DNA of 64,000 nt from Streblospio benedicti (lineage: Eukaryota; Annelida; Polychaeta; Spionida; Spionidae), in NCBI GenBank assembly GCA_019095985.1, contig CM032667.1, forward strand, positions 44,068,351 through 44,132,350. Direction: 5' to 3'. Below, one piece after another: positions 48,164-58,410 of the stretch (within the stretch, counting starts at the first letter, position 1; every line of letters begins with the position of its first letter). Under the pieces are notes generated by a model. It was given only the letters and a program-made list of their open reading frames with translations. It was not told where the DNA came from and searched no databases. Position numbers and translations under genes: made by a program.

Positions 48164-50218
48164 TCAATATTCGGCTCTGTCCTCTGCGGTTTTGTTATCC
48201 TGAGGCGGCAGCTTGCTCCATAAATCTGAAAATGCAGAACTAGGGTGGTTAAACACTGCCTCGGTTATTATTTTGCTCCATACCTTCGATGATGATTCAA
48301 ATCTGAACTATATTTCAGCTTCTTCAACTGTGAAATTCACATCGAAACAAATGAACAAACTAGCGGGAATATTGCCTTTGATATTTAACTTCCTCGGCTT
48401 GGTTATACATCATTTAAAATGTATAGCATGAGTGATCCAATGATAAAATATACAAACATTAGGATTGATTTTGGAACCCATGAAGGAAATGCAAATCAAT
48501 TGATAAAATAGAAAATAACATTGCAAAATATCTTACTTTGTAGAAAGAAGTATTCTTCCTCATCTTTTTTTAGTTTGTCAAACTCGTGGAGTCGTTCCTC
48601 CTCTGTTTGAGGAAGCTCTGGCACGTCCACCTTGGCAATTTTGCTCATCGATATGGACTTGACCAGCATGTCTGCAGTTTTGCCGAACCGGCAGCTTGTA
48701 ATGATGGAGAACTTGTCATTTGCACTCACGCAGCAGTATCTGGCGAGAGTGTTTTTCACCTGCCCCGGTCCGCTCTTTAGGGCGTCATGAACCTTCGCCT
48801 TCAAGAGTCTCGCCGCACGATGTCTGAAAGGGACAAAGTTAGTTTTGGTGGTGTGTTTTCTAATAATACAACTTACAGTAAACCTCCCATTTAAAACCAA
48901 CTCTATAAACAGTGTAGCCCTTTAGTAAGACTTTTTTTTGGTCCATACATATTAGAAACATGCTAAAGAGAGACCAACTTGAGGCCAGACCTAGTGATGG
49001 TCTTAATTTTTGTTTGTGTTAGTACTCCGCAGCCATCAATTTTGACAATTATAGCAGAGGGAGGCCACGTGGTGTTTTAACATCGACCTCCAAAGGCAGG
49101 TTAGGTAACCATTTGAGCCTCGGGGTGGAGGGATCACACTAGCTATTGTTTTCAAGCTAGGTGAGTGCAGAGCGGTGACCGTCCTCTACACGGGGCACGC
49201 CTTTTAACGAGGCCTCCGAACCTTAATAGAGGGATTTTACTGTAGAAGCAGAATCCTGCTGAACAACTATAGATATTTGAGCTTTGTCCTTGTCGTTTAT
49301 AAGATGGGTATGTAAAATCATGAAATATATGAACAATAATCTAACAGTGTGCCATTCTTACCACTCGAGTTTGTGATGTGTATGGGGTCTGGGGCGTATA
49401 GTGTATAATCTCTGCATATAGCAGTATATTAGTTTGATTAAAGATATTATATTTGTAAAACTTTGCAAGTTGAGAACCAGCAGTTCCTGTCACAATTTAA
49501 TATTGTGGTCAGATCTCCGCCGTATTGTTTTGAATGGAAAATTTTAAAAATTGCTTCACCAACGTTGTCTGTGTTCAAACACCCCCTCAGATATACTGAC
49601 ATGGCTGAGGGTGCTTGGGCAGCAAAAATGTTTAATACAGCAATATAAAGTCCAATTCAACCCAGAAAGTAGAAACCAGACAATAATAATCATAAAAGAT
49701 ATCTTTGGGTGGGGTGTGTGGGGGTGTCTCTCCTAAAAAAATTGGTGTGCCATTTCCAATATGGAAACGGTACCCATAGATATATTAATTTGGCATAAAA
49801 AGTGACCCATGACTATGCATATTAAACAGTGAAAATACATACCTTTAACATTTTATCAACAAAATATATAAAAAATTAGATCAGTATCAAACAAAATGAA
49901 ACTTACACTGACTATATATGTACATTTAATTTCAAACCAATACAAAAATCACAATATTTAGACTCATAGCTATACTAAAATCACAAAATTTAGACCATCA
50001 CTATACCTGAGATGTCTAAAAAGGTGACCCATAGAAATGGCACACCCGTACTACCCGACATATAGTAAGACCCCCCCCCCCCTTCGAGAAAGATACTACC
50101 TTGCGCCGTGCCGCATGGACTTCACCAGGACAGTGCTGGGGCCGTTGTGGACGCGTCCCGGCACGAACGACGATTCTGCCTGCGGCGGCACACGGGAGCT
50201 CTTCTGACGGGGAGCCAT
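48164..50218 (-). CDS. Three-exon gene, small basic-then-acidic protein, unrecognised
   Basis: Minus-strand coding exons are 50218-50100, 48823-48537 and 48225-48164, joined by GT-AG introns (donors GTAGTA and GTAAGA; acceptors CTTTCAG and TTTTCAG) with phases that fit exactly to give 155 residues. It starts MAPRQKSSRVPPQAESS after a non-coding stretch that opens at an acceptor (50229), so an upstream 5' UTR exon is likely. The middle is RLLKAKVHDALKSGPGQV and IITSCRFGKTADMLVKSI; the C-terminal part is a charged helix (TEEERLHEFDKLKKDEEEYF) ending DRAEY. No signal peptide or membrane segment is seen. I do not recognise the family. The three matching phases make a real gene very likely. A CAG tract follows in the 3' UTR. 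Confidence 0.75.
48874..49245. mobile_element. Short inverted-repeat element of the AACCTCTCTATTA family (in intron 2)
   Basis: The left end reads TACAGTAAACCTCCCATTT and the right end AGAGGGATTTTACTGTAG, imperfect inverted repeats. Internal words include GGTGGAGGGATC and GAGAGACCAACTTGAGG. It lies in the intron between the first two coding exons of the 155-residue gene. Related copies are at 51044-51205, 52396-52575 and 61408-61595. Confidence 0.6.
49720..50045 (-). repeat. Dispersed repeat, copy 2 (inverted relative to 25550-25830)
   Basis: Reverse-complemented, it begins TTTCTATGGGTCACC and continues with CTCAGGTATAGTGATGG, as at 25560. The remaining AT-rich part repeats the words ACTATATATG and AAATTTAGA. 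It lies in the intron before the first coding exon's donor and is non-coding. Confidence 0.6.
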
Positions 50219-50229
50219 CGTCACAGTCG

Positions 50230-51043
50230 CTGTGGGGAGAACAGAAATTTGTGTCAGGTAAACTTCTCCTCACCATACGATAATCCAAGCTATTGTCATT
50301 TTTAAGTCCCAATCAAAACATCATTTGTTTAAGGAGGTCCACTAGCGCACACTATAATTCGTGGAATTTGCGCTATAGAAATTCATTTTGTATTATATTG
50401 TGTACTCATGGTGCAATACGAGTTTTGAGTTACGATATTATGAACATATGCAGTATATTATCTTGGTTTGAGGGGGGAAAGAGGGGTGTGTGTGTTGCAC
50501 TCTGGATGTTTTTGGTCATATCAGAAATATGGAAACTTAATATGCGCATTCTGGTGAAAATATCAAAATTGCAAATGTCGAATATTCGTAATTATTCTAT
50601 CCGTATTACTTAATATAGAGTAATATAAAAACTATCTGTATTAGGGCTATAGATAATGCCAAATGGCAAAGTCTTTACACTAAAGCTAATTACCACAAAC
50701 AAAAGTAACGTAAACTGAGTATTCGATACACAGACCCCTACACATTTAAAAACATAATTAAGATAGATTAATAACTTATTAACGCATACCTTTTCTACGC
50801 TGGACGTATAAAAAGTCCTTTTCCTGGCGTGATGATTTGAGAATTACCAATTTAATTGTATTTGCAATTCTGTAGAATATATATAAAACACAACAATAAA
50901 ATCTGCCAGCAGAGTCGCAAATTGGCCTTACTATTAGAGCGGTCACTGGAGGGTAACTCACTGACTTGTTAGCAGCAGATCGCTAAGCTTGGTCAACCGG
51001 TCACGTGATCCGCCTGGGTCAAGACAAAAAGCTTCCCATTAAG
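50230..51043. other. Upstream region of the 155-residue gene
   Basis: Presumed intron and promoter side of the minus-strand gene. A CACGTG word lies at about 51003. No further exon could be identified. Confidence 0.35.
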
Positions 51044-51205
51044 GCAGGATCTCTATTGCGATAACCTCAATACTAAGACCACATTTTACGGCCCCAAACC
51101 TTCCTAAAGCTACAAAATTAACCTCTGTATAGAGACCACCTCTCTATTGAAATCACGCAACACTGGTCCAAAGGTGGTCTTAATAGAGAGGTTCTACTGT
51201 ACTTT
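51044..51205 (+). mobile_element. AACCTCTCTATTA-family element
   Basis: It contains GACCACCTCTCTATTGAAA and ends AATAGAGAGGTTCTACTGTA. The opening GGATCTCTATTGCGATAACC is a diverged inverted match. Non-coding, MITE-like. Confidence 0.65.
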
Positions 51206-51689
51206 ATCTTTCATCCTTTTGTCTTTTCAGTTTTATCTACCATCTAAGTTATATAAGTTTATCATAATAGTAAAACAGCGCATTGCTAAAACACGAATCA
51301 AATCAAAATCTTTTAATGAATACCAAGCAAAAATTACCAATTATGATCCCAGATTACGTACCAAGATCCCACATGATTAATAAACTATAACGGTAACTAT
51401 AGTCGAAGGAATAGCACTCTTGTCAGTTCACAGTTCTGGTCACTATGTAAATTGTCGATAACATCCGTTTTAAATTAGGTTTTTGATAACTATATTTTAA
51501 TCTGTACTTTGATCGTTTACTATACATGTTATGCAAAATAAACTTGCACAATACAATACCAAATTAATGAATACCTAATTTATTATAGTACAACCCAAAG
51601 CTCAAGCAATCATCTCACTTCATTCACAATATATTTTTCAACAAAGAAGCAAAGCATCGACTAGATGAGCTAATTATGGAATGCGCAAT
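51206..51689. other. Non-coding stretch
   Basis: AT-rich, no gene. It ends at the next inverted-repeat element. Confidence 0.4.
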
Positions 51690-51860
51690 GGCAGATCCAG
51701 GTTTTTGGAAAAAAAGGGGGGGGGCACACACTTACGGGATTCCATGTTTTTTTTTACACCCTATCGATGGCACACATGCCAAAAATTCTACAAAAATGAA
51801 GTATTTTGGTGGGAAAGGGGGGGGGGGGTGCCCCCTGCGCTCCCATCCCCTGGATCTGCC
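51690..51860 (+). mobile_element. 171-base element with GGCAGATCCAGG terminal inverted repeats
   Basis: It starts GGCAGATCCAGG and ends with the exact reverse complement CCTGGATCTGCC. Internal G-runs (GGGGGGG at about 51717 and 51820) follow. Size and ends fit a MITE-like non-autonomous DNA element. Confidence 0.75.
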
Positions 51861-52172
51861 TATGATACATCATCAATCAATTATTTTACGCGAGATGGAA
51901 GCGGCTGTGAAAGCTGTATTAATCTAATTCGTGAACATATTTGATAGAGAAAAAAACCCATTTGTTCATATTGTTAATGAAATCAATGTACATAAAATGT
52001 ACATAAAATCGAAAACGTAGTGTTGACTAAAAAGTGGCTATATCACAAGTTGCATTATTTGTCACCAGTCACAGGCCCACATGTATTTCAGAATATATAT
52101 TTTATAAAATATGCTTATGATACAATAACTACATGCTCATAAAGGGCTCAACTGGTTATAACGAGCATTGAT
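51861..52172. other. Non-coding stretch
   Basis: AT-rich. No gene or repeat is recognised. Confidence 0.4.
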
Positions 52173-52297
52173 AATTGTTGATTAAGTGATAACTACAATG
52201 TAGACATTGCCCTACACCGTTGTTTCATGCTTCATGCCAGAAGCAGATGCATCAGCCCCTGAATGTCTGCATTGTAGTTATCACTTAATCAACAATT
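52173..52297. repeat. Foldback with 37-base arms
   Basis: Arms 52173-52209 and 52261-52297 are reverse complements with two mismatches (AATTGTTGATTAAGTGATAA and onward). The loop is about 51 bases and contains CATGCTTCATGCCAGAAGCA, itself a small inverted repeat. Confidence 0.85.
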
Positions 52298-52395
52298 ATT
52301 TAAAAAATAGGTATATTCAGCCAACGCTTTTTTCTGTTCTTATCAATCGGCAGTTTTCATTACAATCATCAGGAATTTAGCATTGAGTAGTCGTA

Positions 52396-52575
52396 CTGTA
52401 GAACCTCTCTATTAGGACCACCTCTGGACCAGTGTTAGGCGGTCTTAATAGAGAGGTATTCTCTATACAGAGGTTCGTTTCGGTAGCCTTTTGAATGTTT
52501 TGGGTTGTGAAAAGTAGTCTTATCATAGAGGTGGTCTCAATAGAGAGGTGGTCTTAATGGGAGGATTTGCTGTAC
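52396..52575 (+). mobile_element. AACCTCTCTATTA-family element
   Basis: It starts TACTGTAGAACCTCTCTATT and ends GGAGGATTTGCTGTACTT, with internal GGTCTTAATAGAGAGGT given more than once in both orientations. No coding capacity. Confidence 0.7.
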
Positions 52576-53112
52576 TTGCTATCACTGTCATTATAATAAA
52601 TGATTATTTGATTTGACTTGAATGCGCCATTTGACAGTCTAACGACTATCATATGAGCTTATATTGTATCATGAATCACATTCAATGGATCAAACACATC
52701 ACATTCACATTTTTAAAACCGGACGTGAGAATTTTGTGGACGAGCATGACAAAAGCTGGTAATCACTTGACGCTAAATTAGACAAAAGACAAGGATGCAG
52801 TCACTTGGTCAATAGAAGTGGATCTTAACTTGTGCGATTAAGCAATTAAGGTGAGTTTACTATAAGGGTAATGGTCTGTTTGAGTGTGGCGATAGCACTA
52901 GCTTGCACAAGTGATGTCTAGATAAGATAAGATAAGACCTGCTCGAGTGAAAAAGCATTGTTATGCTATACATGCATTATTATCTGGATTGCTACCAATT
53001 TGCTATTAACCGTAAATCGTAAACATTATTTGTATATATTTGTCCACTGCTTGAAAATCCCAAAAGTTAAAAAGTACATAAATATATTAATTTTAATATA
53101 TTAATTTAAATT

Positions 53113-53299
53113 TAAATTTCGAAGCAATAGCTTCCTGATCACAAGTAATAAATATAAATAAATAAATAAATGAAGACATTCAGTTCATTAAAATAGTATT
53201 GTTGTTTCCAACAATACTATTTTGATGTACTGAATGTAATATTCATCTTTTTATTTTATATTTATTACTTGTGATCAGGAAGCTATTGTTTCGAAATTA
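53113..53299. mobile_element. Foldback element with about 85-base arms
   Basis: The left arm from AATTTCGAAGCAATAGCTTCC and the right arm ending GGAAGCTATTGTTTCGAAATT are near-perfect inverted repeats. The centre is TTGTTGTTTCCAACAA with almost no loop. The arms differ by small indels in the TAAATAAATA tract. Looks like a palindromic MITE. Confidence 0.85.
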
Positions 53300-53652
53300 A
53301 GCAGTAGAATATGTATATGAATCAGTGTATTCTAAACCAGTTTTCTCGTCAATGCTGATGAAAACAAGTGCAAAAGAACAGATGGACATGTAAAAGATAA
53401 TATTCCGTTGAGTGATAGGCCTCAAAGTGAGAAAATAGTAAAAAAAGAAAAATATTTTTAAATAAAAGCTATCACTGCCTATTTATATATATGTATGCAT
53501 AATAAAAAATGTATATCAATAACCCATTATATGTATACTTCATTTCATCTTTAAAAATCAGTGGCAGCAAAGTAAATGAATACTCAATTTTTAAACTTCT
53601 CTCAATTAAAACTAACACATTTACAACGTACAATGACTTTTGCCTTCAGTCA
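53300..53652. other. Non-coding stretch
   Basis: AT-rich, ending in a possible acceptor TTGCCTTCAG at about 53650. Confidence 0.35.
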
Positions 53653-53654
53653 TG

Positions 53655-53789
53655 GCCGACCCGGACCCCTCAACCACCCTGGACATTGGGGGCGTGGACT
53701 CGCTGACCGCGAGAACCCCCCGACCCCGTCCTGCACCGTGGAACAACAACGCTAGTGACTTTGGCCAGCAGCAGACGTCTTGTAGATAG
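53655..53789 (+). CDS. Possible coding exon, 44 codons, Pro/Arg-rich
   Basis: After TTTTGCCTTCAG comes ATG in a good context (GTCATGGCC). The frame reads MADPDPSTTLDIGGVDSLT, then ARTPRPRPAPWNNNASDFG and QQQTSCR, ending in TAG at 53787-53789. This GC-rich island (about 135 bases) stands out in AT-rich DNA, as the proven exons here do. It could be a whole tiny ORF, a first coding exon with an unseen donor, or the last exon of a longer gene. No family is recognised. The similarly GC-rich frame at 54959-55083 lies 1.2 kb downstream on the same strand. Confidence 0.4.
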   Translation, partial: ADPDPSTTLDIGGVDSLTARTPRPRPAPWNNNASDFGQQQTSCR

Positions 53790-53884
53790 AAACAATGTAC
53801 AATTGAAAGCTCAAGGGATGTTTGTGTTGGAGGATTTATAGTTTTAGAACATCATATATTGTTCAAGAGCAAACGCGTAGTAAA

Positions 53885-54065
53885 TATTGATACAGTAGAA
53901 ACTGGCTCTCTCGAATAGTTGGAAACACCATTAAAATGTTTATTAGTTTGAAGATAACCAACTGACATTTGGTTGTAGTGTAGGTGAAGGGAAAAGAAAC
54001 TAACATCGAGAATACTACAGAAAATTCGAGATAAGCAAGATCGAGATAACAAGTTTCTACTCATA
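53885..54065 (+). mobile_element. Possible element with TACAGTAGAAAC / GTTTCTAC ends
   Basis: It starts TACAGTAGAAACTGGCTCTC and ends GATAACAAGTTTCTACTC, with short inverted ends and ATCGAGATAACA words. It resembles the AACCTCTCTATTA family in ends and size, but the sequence is different. Confidence 0.4.
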
Positions 54066-54315
54066 TTTTGATCGTGTAAGACGTCATAATTTATTTTTTT
54101 ATTTTTTCTTAATTGTTTTTTTTTATCATCATTATTTATCGTAATCATTATCAGCCCAAAGGAAATGAGTATTGCATATATTTCACTTTTGGCTGTCAAC
54201 CAGATAATATGTACATGTGGCGTGTATATAAATACCATTTAATTCACTTGGCACGATCCATCAATCGGCAGAGACATGAATTGTCTGGTTGGTCAAGCCA
54301 TGTGATAACACATAG

Positions 54316-54640
54316 CAGGCCCATAACTAGGCTGAGGCAGAGGAGGCGACACCTCCTCGCTCTTTTGGATGCCTCCTCTGCCTCCTCGCTTTTAGATTTC
54401 GCCGCCTCGCTTTTTTTTGCTAAGATATTTTACAAGTTTGTATATATTTATGTCTAGTACTGGTGAGGATTTGGTTGAAATATATTGGTATATCATAGGA
54501 TATAATGAGAGACTTCCATATTGCTATTATTATTTTATTATTATTTGTATTTTTTATCATTATTACCCCCCTCCCAGCTTATAAAATCCAAAATTCACCT
54601 CCTCGCTTTTTTGGCCCTGGTTACGGGACTGGATAGATAT
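54316..54640 (+). mobile_element. Short copy of the GAGGAGGCG element
   Basis: It begins GGCCCATAACTAGGCTGAGG, has tandem CCTCCTCGCTTTT words, and ends GGCCCTGGTTACGGGACTGG. It aligns in reverse with 21996 downward over about 100 bases. About 325 bases long, against about 1.7 kb for the other copy. Confidence 0.6.
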
Positions 54641-54843
54641 AATCTAAGCTTAGAGCTTCTAAACATTTTGGCTTACAATTAGGAATAAAGCTGAATCGAA
54701 AAGGAATTAAATGATGCTAGTTCGATTTTGAAGTTTTCACAGTTCATTTGTATCTTTATAAATTGCTAATTGTTGCTAAATACAACTTCTTTAAAGTGTG
54801 TAATATATATTTGTAAATAGATTCATAGATAGATAGATTGATT

Positions 54844-55205
54844 GATTTTGCGAAAAATCCATTCAAACTTTCTGTCTTAATATTTTCTGACATTGTTTTC
54901 AATGTCCATCTTCCGAGATATCTTTTCTGTCACCAGATGGCAGCACATGACAGTAAAGGAGAACATGAACAGAGATGAAGGAGCTTACCAGTTATCCCAT
55001 GCCTATGGCAACATTCTGAGACCTAGGGCAGTCCAAGACTACAGCGCGCGCCCCGACCCCCCTCCCAGAACAAACACTGACTGACTTCCTTTACTGTCAC
55101 ATGCTGCCATCTGGTGACAGAAAAATGAAGTCTCGGAAGATGGACATTGAAAACAATGTCATAAAATATTAAGACAGTAAGTTTGAATGGATTTTTCGTA
55201 AAATC
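54844..55205. mobile_element. Foldback with 115-base arms around a GC-rich open block
   Basis: Arms 54844-54958 and 55089-55205 are inverted repeats of roughly 90 % identity (GCGAAAAATCCATTCAAAC; GTCACCAGATGGCAGCA). The 130-base loop is clearly GC-richer and encodes NMNRDEGAYQLSHAYGNIL, RPRAVQDYSARPDPPPRTNTD and a stop at 55081-55083, on the plus strand. The left arm supplies an acceptor-like TTTTCTGTCACCAG. Either a foldback element carries a captured exon, or a terminal exon has been flanked by an inverted duplication. Confidence 0.7.
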
Positions 55206-56650
55206 GATTTATGTATCTGTATAATATATGTTTTTATAGATATCACAATGTCAAATTCTTCAGTGGTAAATAGATTCCATTGGCACCAAATCCAATTTCA
55301 TTTTTTTAAAATGAATTATTATGAATATTTTCCATGTGCTGTATGTATAGGCTGTTTGAATGTGCATGAGACAAAGTTAGCTTGGAATCCCTGATCAAGC
55401 GTTTTGTCGCGTTTACAGGAAATGAAATGTTTACATAAGTGAAACGTTCCATGTGCGACAGCAATGCGCGCATGGAACAATCAGAGAGCTATCCATGTGG
55501 CAAAATGCTGTCTATTAACCTTTAAATATGTCACTTGATCAGGAATTGCAAGTTTCAATTGGTCCTTCTTTCATGGACTCAGTAGCATGACCAGCAGCTG
55601 TTACTGACATAAGGAAGGCAGATCACGGGCAGAGACCCATTCCTCAGTGCATATAGAAGTCATGCACCGAGAAAGAAATGCTGCTACAATTTCCTTTTTC
55701 TTAGCTTGAAAAGCGGAATTAATAGTTGTAATAATTTGATTGCTTTGTGTAATCAGTCTGATCATTCTACATTTGATTTAGTAGCAAGTTACTATGTAGC
55801 TGTAAGTTGTTTATCATGTGTATCAGCTGTCAAATTTCAACATCGAGTCATGCTGGGCAACAATACACACAAACAACTTCGATTATCAAACAATGCGTGT
55901 CATCTAAGAAATATCCTTTCGTGCCTGATTTCATAATCGGTTTATATTAGATCTAATATTTGAATTCTTGATTGGTAACTTATTGTAACAATGATATTCC
56001 TTTATTTTGAAAAATACTTTCCTTTTTGGTTGATCTTGAAATGATACTATTTGCCGACTGTTCATAACGCAAGTGGCCCGACTTTTATGAAAGTGTCCAC
56101 TGTCAGACATGCTACCAGCGCGCGCTTTTGTACAGATCTTTTTAGCTCATCTGTCGGAGGAATTGAGACATTGAGACATGTGCGCAATATTTAATGTGAA
56201 GTGCACCATGACATGATAGGCGAACCAAATAGGTGCACAAAATGGTAGCAGAACAGTATATTGGTGTAGGAATATAAGGAATATACGGGAGCTTAACACT
56301 CAAATCATGGACATTATAATACTGCTATGGTATTTTTTTCACATCAATTAACATTTTTGGTGGAGAACGGGCAGGCACGTCCCCTGCAAGCCCCGAGCAC
56401 TGTGGGAAATTCAACGTTCCGCAAACGTTTACTCATCTAGTTTTGTCAGCATAGTAGCTCTTCTTAGAGATTTTATTTGAGAAAATTGAAAGGGCAACTG
56501 GGAGTTACATCTCAATAGCCTTCAACAGATTCCCCTGTGGTTTGCTACACGTGATCGTACTAATAGCAAACATTGAAAAGAAAGCATGCGTCACACAATT
56601 GATGATAAACATCAAAAAGGTGTACAGTTATATGGCCAATTCAGAATAAA
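55206..56650. other. Non-coding stretch
   Basis: No supportable gene. Mixed AT-rich sequence with short frames only. Confidence 0.4.
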
Positions 56651-56990
56651 ATAGCTGACTAACAGCTCCTCTTTCCCCGTCCTAGTTGATAAAAAGCTCC
56701 TTCTTTCCCCCTCCTAGCTGACTAACAAGCCCCCTCTTTCCTCGCTGACTAACATGCCCCACTTTCCCTCTCCTAGCTCACTAACATGCCCCGCTTTCCC
56801 CGTCCTAGCTGACTAACATCCCCCTCTTTCCCCCTCCTAGTTGACTAACAGGCCCGGCTTTCCCTTTCCTAGCTGACTAACAGCCCCCTCTTTCCCCCTC
56901 CTAGCTCACTAACAGGCCCCGCTTTTCCCCGTCCTTGCTGACTAACATCCCCCTCTTTAACATCTAGCTGACTAACATCCCCCTTAAAGG
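56651..56990. repeat. Minisatellite, about ten units of about 34 bases
   Basis: The unit is approximately TAGCTGACTAACA followed by GCCCCCTCTTTCCCCC. About ten imperfect copies vary at CTGAC/CTCAC, CATCC/CAGGC and CTCTTT/CGCTTT, alternating in a partly higher-order pattern. Strong pyrimidine bias on the plus strand. Confidence 0.9.
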
Positions 56991-57034
56991 TCAGGCAAGT
57001 GAACGCTAATGTGAGTGATTAGTACGTCTGCGCT

Positions 57035-57170
57035 ACGGTAGCCAAAAGACTTGCTGAATCCTCCCTGGGGAGTTGAGAAGGATATAGTGTGACAAGGATG
57101 CCAATGACCTGGTGTAGATGTAAACTCGTCTGATCCTTCGGGGAAGAAGACCGTAAACCAGACATTTAGA
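57035..57170 (+). mobile_element. SINE tail, 5'-truncated
   Basis: Shares GCCAATGACCTGGTGTA with the tail of the SINE at 37816-38030. No A- or B-box is left. Confidence 0.5.
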
Positions 57171-57184
57171 TTTATTTACATTTA

Positions 57185-58410
57185 TTATTTAACATAAAAA
57201 ATAATGTTCACGGCTGATAATGGAAATATTTGAGCTGACAACTTTCTACAAGGACTCCACTATTTTCCATGTACTTCCCAATATTTAAGCAGAAATCCAA
57301 TAATCTTCTGTCCTGATAATAGCAAGATATAAGGTGACAACTACTAAAAGGAAAAACAAATACCAAGTGGATAAAAATATATCCCTCACAAAAACGTATA
57401 CGCCCTGGGTCCGAGTTGGGTCCCTAGTTATTGACTAGGGTTCATGTCCATGTATTTGGAAAATAAAACCATAAACCAGACTTATTGAAAATTTATGTTT
57501 CTATTTACTACCAAACATATTCTATGAATAAGAACATGGATAATGTAATGTATTAGTTTGGGGCTGTGCATGGGTAACATTGAAATATATTACAATTACC
57601 AGTTTTAAAATGATGTCATGCGGTGTATTGTGTTTAAAGTAATTTAGGAACATTAATCAATTGAAAAAGCTACGTTTTAAAGCTATAGGTTTCAAAATAA
57701 TGAGGTTTATATTTTACATAGGCAGTGTACAAATGCATTATATGTTCTTAATTCAATTGGTTTTTACCTATGAGTATCGCGAACATGCATCACTGTTAAT
57801 CTCTATAATCTAGAGTCTTGTGTAGGTGATGAATATAAACGTTTATACCAGTCTTTAATGATTTAGGTTAGGCATATTATTGCATAATTAATACATGAAT
57901 AATTACTCTACGTGAAAACCTCCATGGAATGGGTTTCCTGTTCCTTTTTTTGTGCATTTTGACTTATATCTATTGGTGCTATGGAAACGAAGTTACGTTA
58001 AATGCAAACATTAGGTTGTTTTGATCTGAGGATTTGATACATGTGTGACATTGAAAAAAATAATAATTGCATTCCAAGAACGAAAACATCCGAGTAAGCT
58101 TTTTGGAACGGTTTGGTAGGCCTGCTATGTATTTTAGCACATCTACAATATAACCACAATAACCAACCATGTGTTGGTTTCATCCATTCACAAGTTCGCA
58201 TATATCGTAGTACCATTTTCACTAACAGGTGGCTACAAACAATTGTAAATCATGGCCATTTAACCAAAATAAACAATTATTTAATTGTAATCCATATTTA
58301 TGATTTAAAAATGTGTGGTTGGGTTCAATACGGAGAGTTTTGGCCGCATTTTAAGAAGAGAAAATAGACACACCATCACATCGTCTTACATGATATACAT
58401 TGTAACTCAC
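57185..58410 (+). repeat. Dispersed repeat family, copy B
   Basis: Matches copy A (35690-36480) at both ends: AAGATATAAGGTGACAACTA (about 57330), GACTAGGGTTCATGTCCATG (about 57434), then from AATATAACCACAATAACCAA (about 58148) to GTGGTTGGGTTCAATACGGA (about 58315) and AACTCACTGGAG (58403). About 600 bases (about 57520-58130) have no counterpart in copy A. Non-coding. Confidence 0.75.

Noticed and set aside
47888-48223. Poly-Cys and poly-Leu frames on the plus strand
   Set aside because: Caused by the CTG tract; the real gene is on the minus strand and the tract lies in its 3' UTR.
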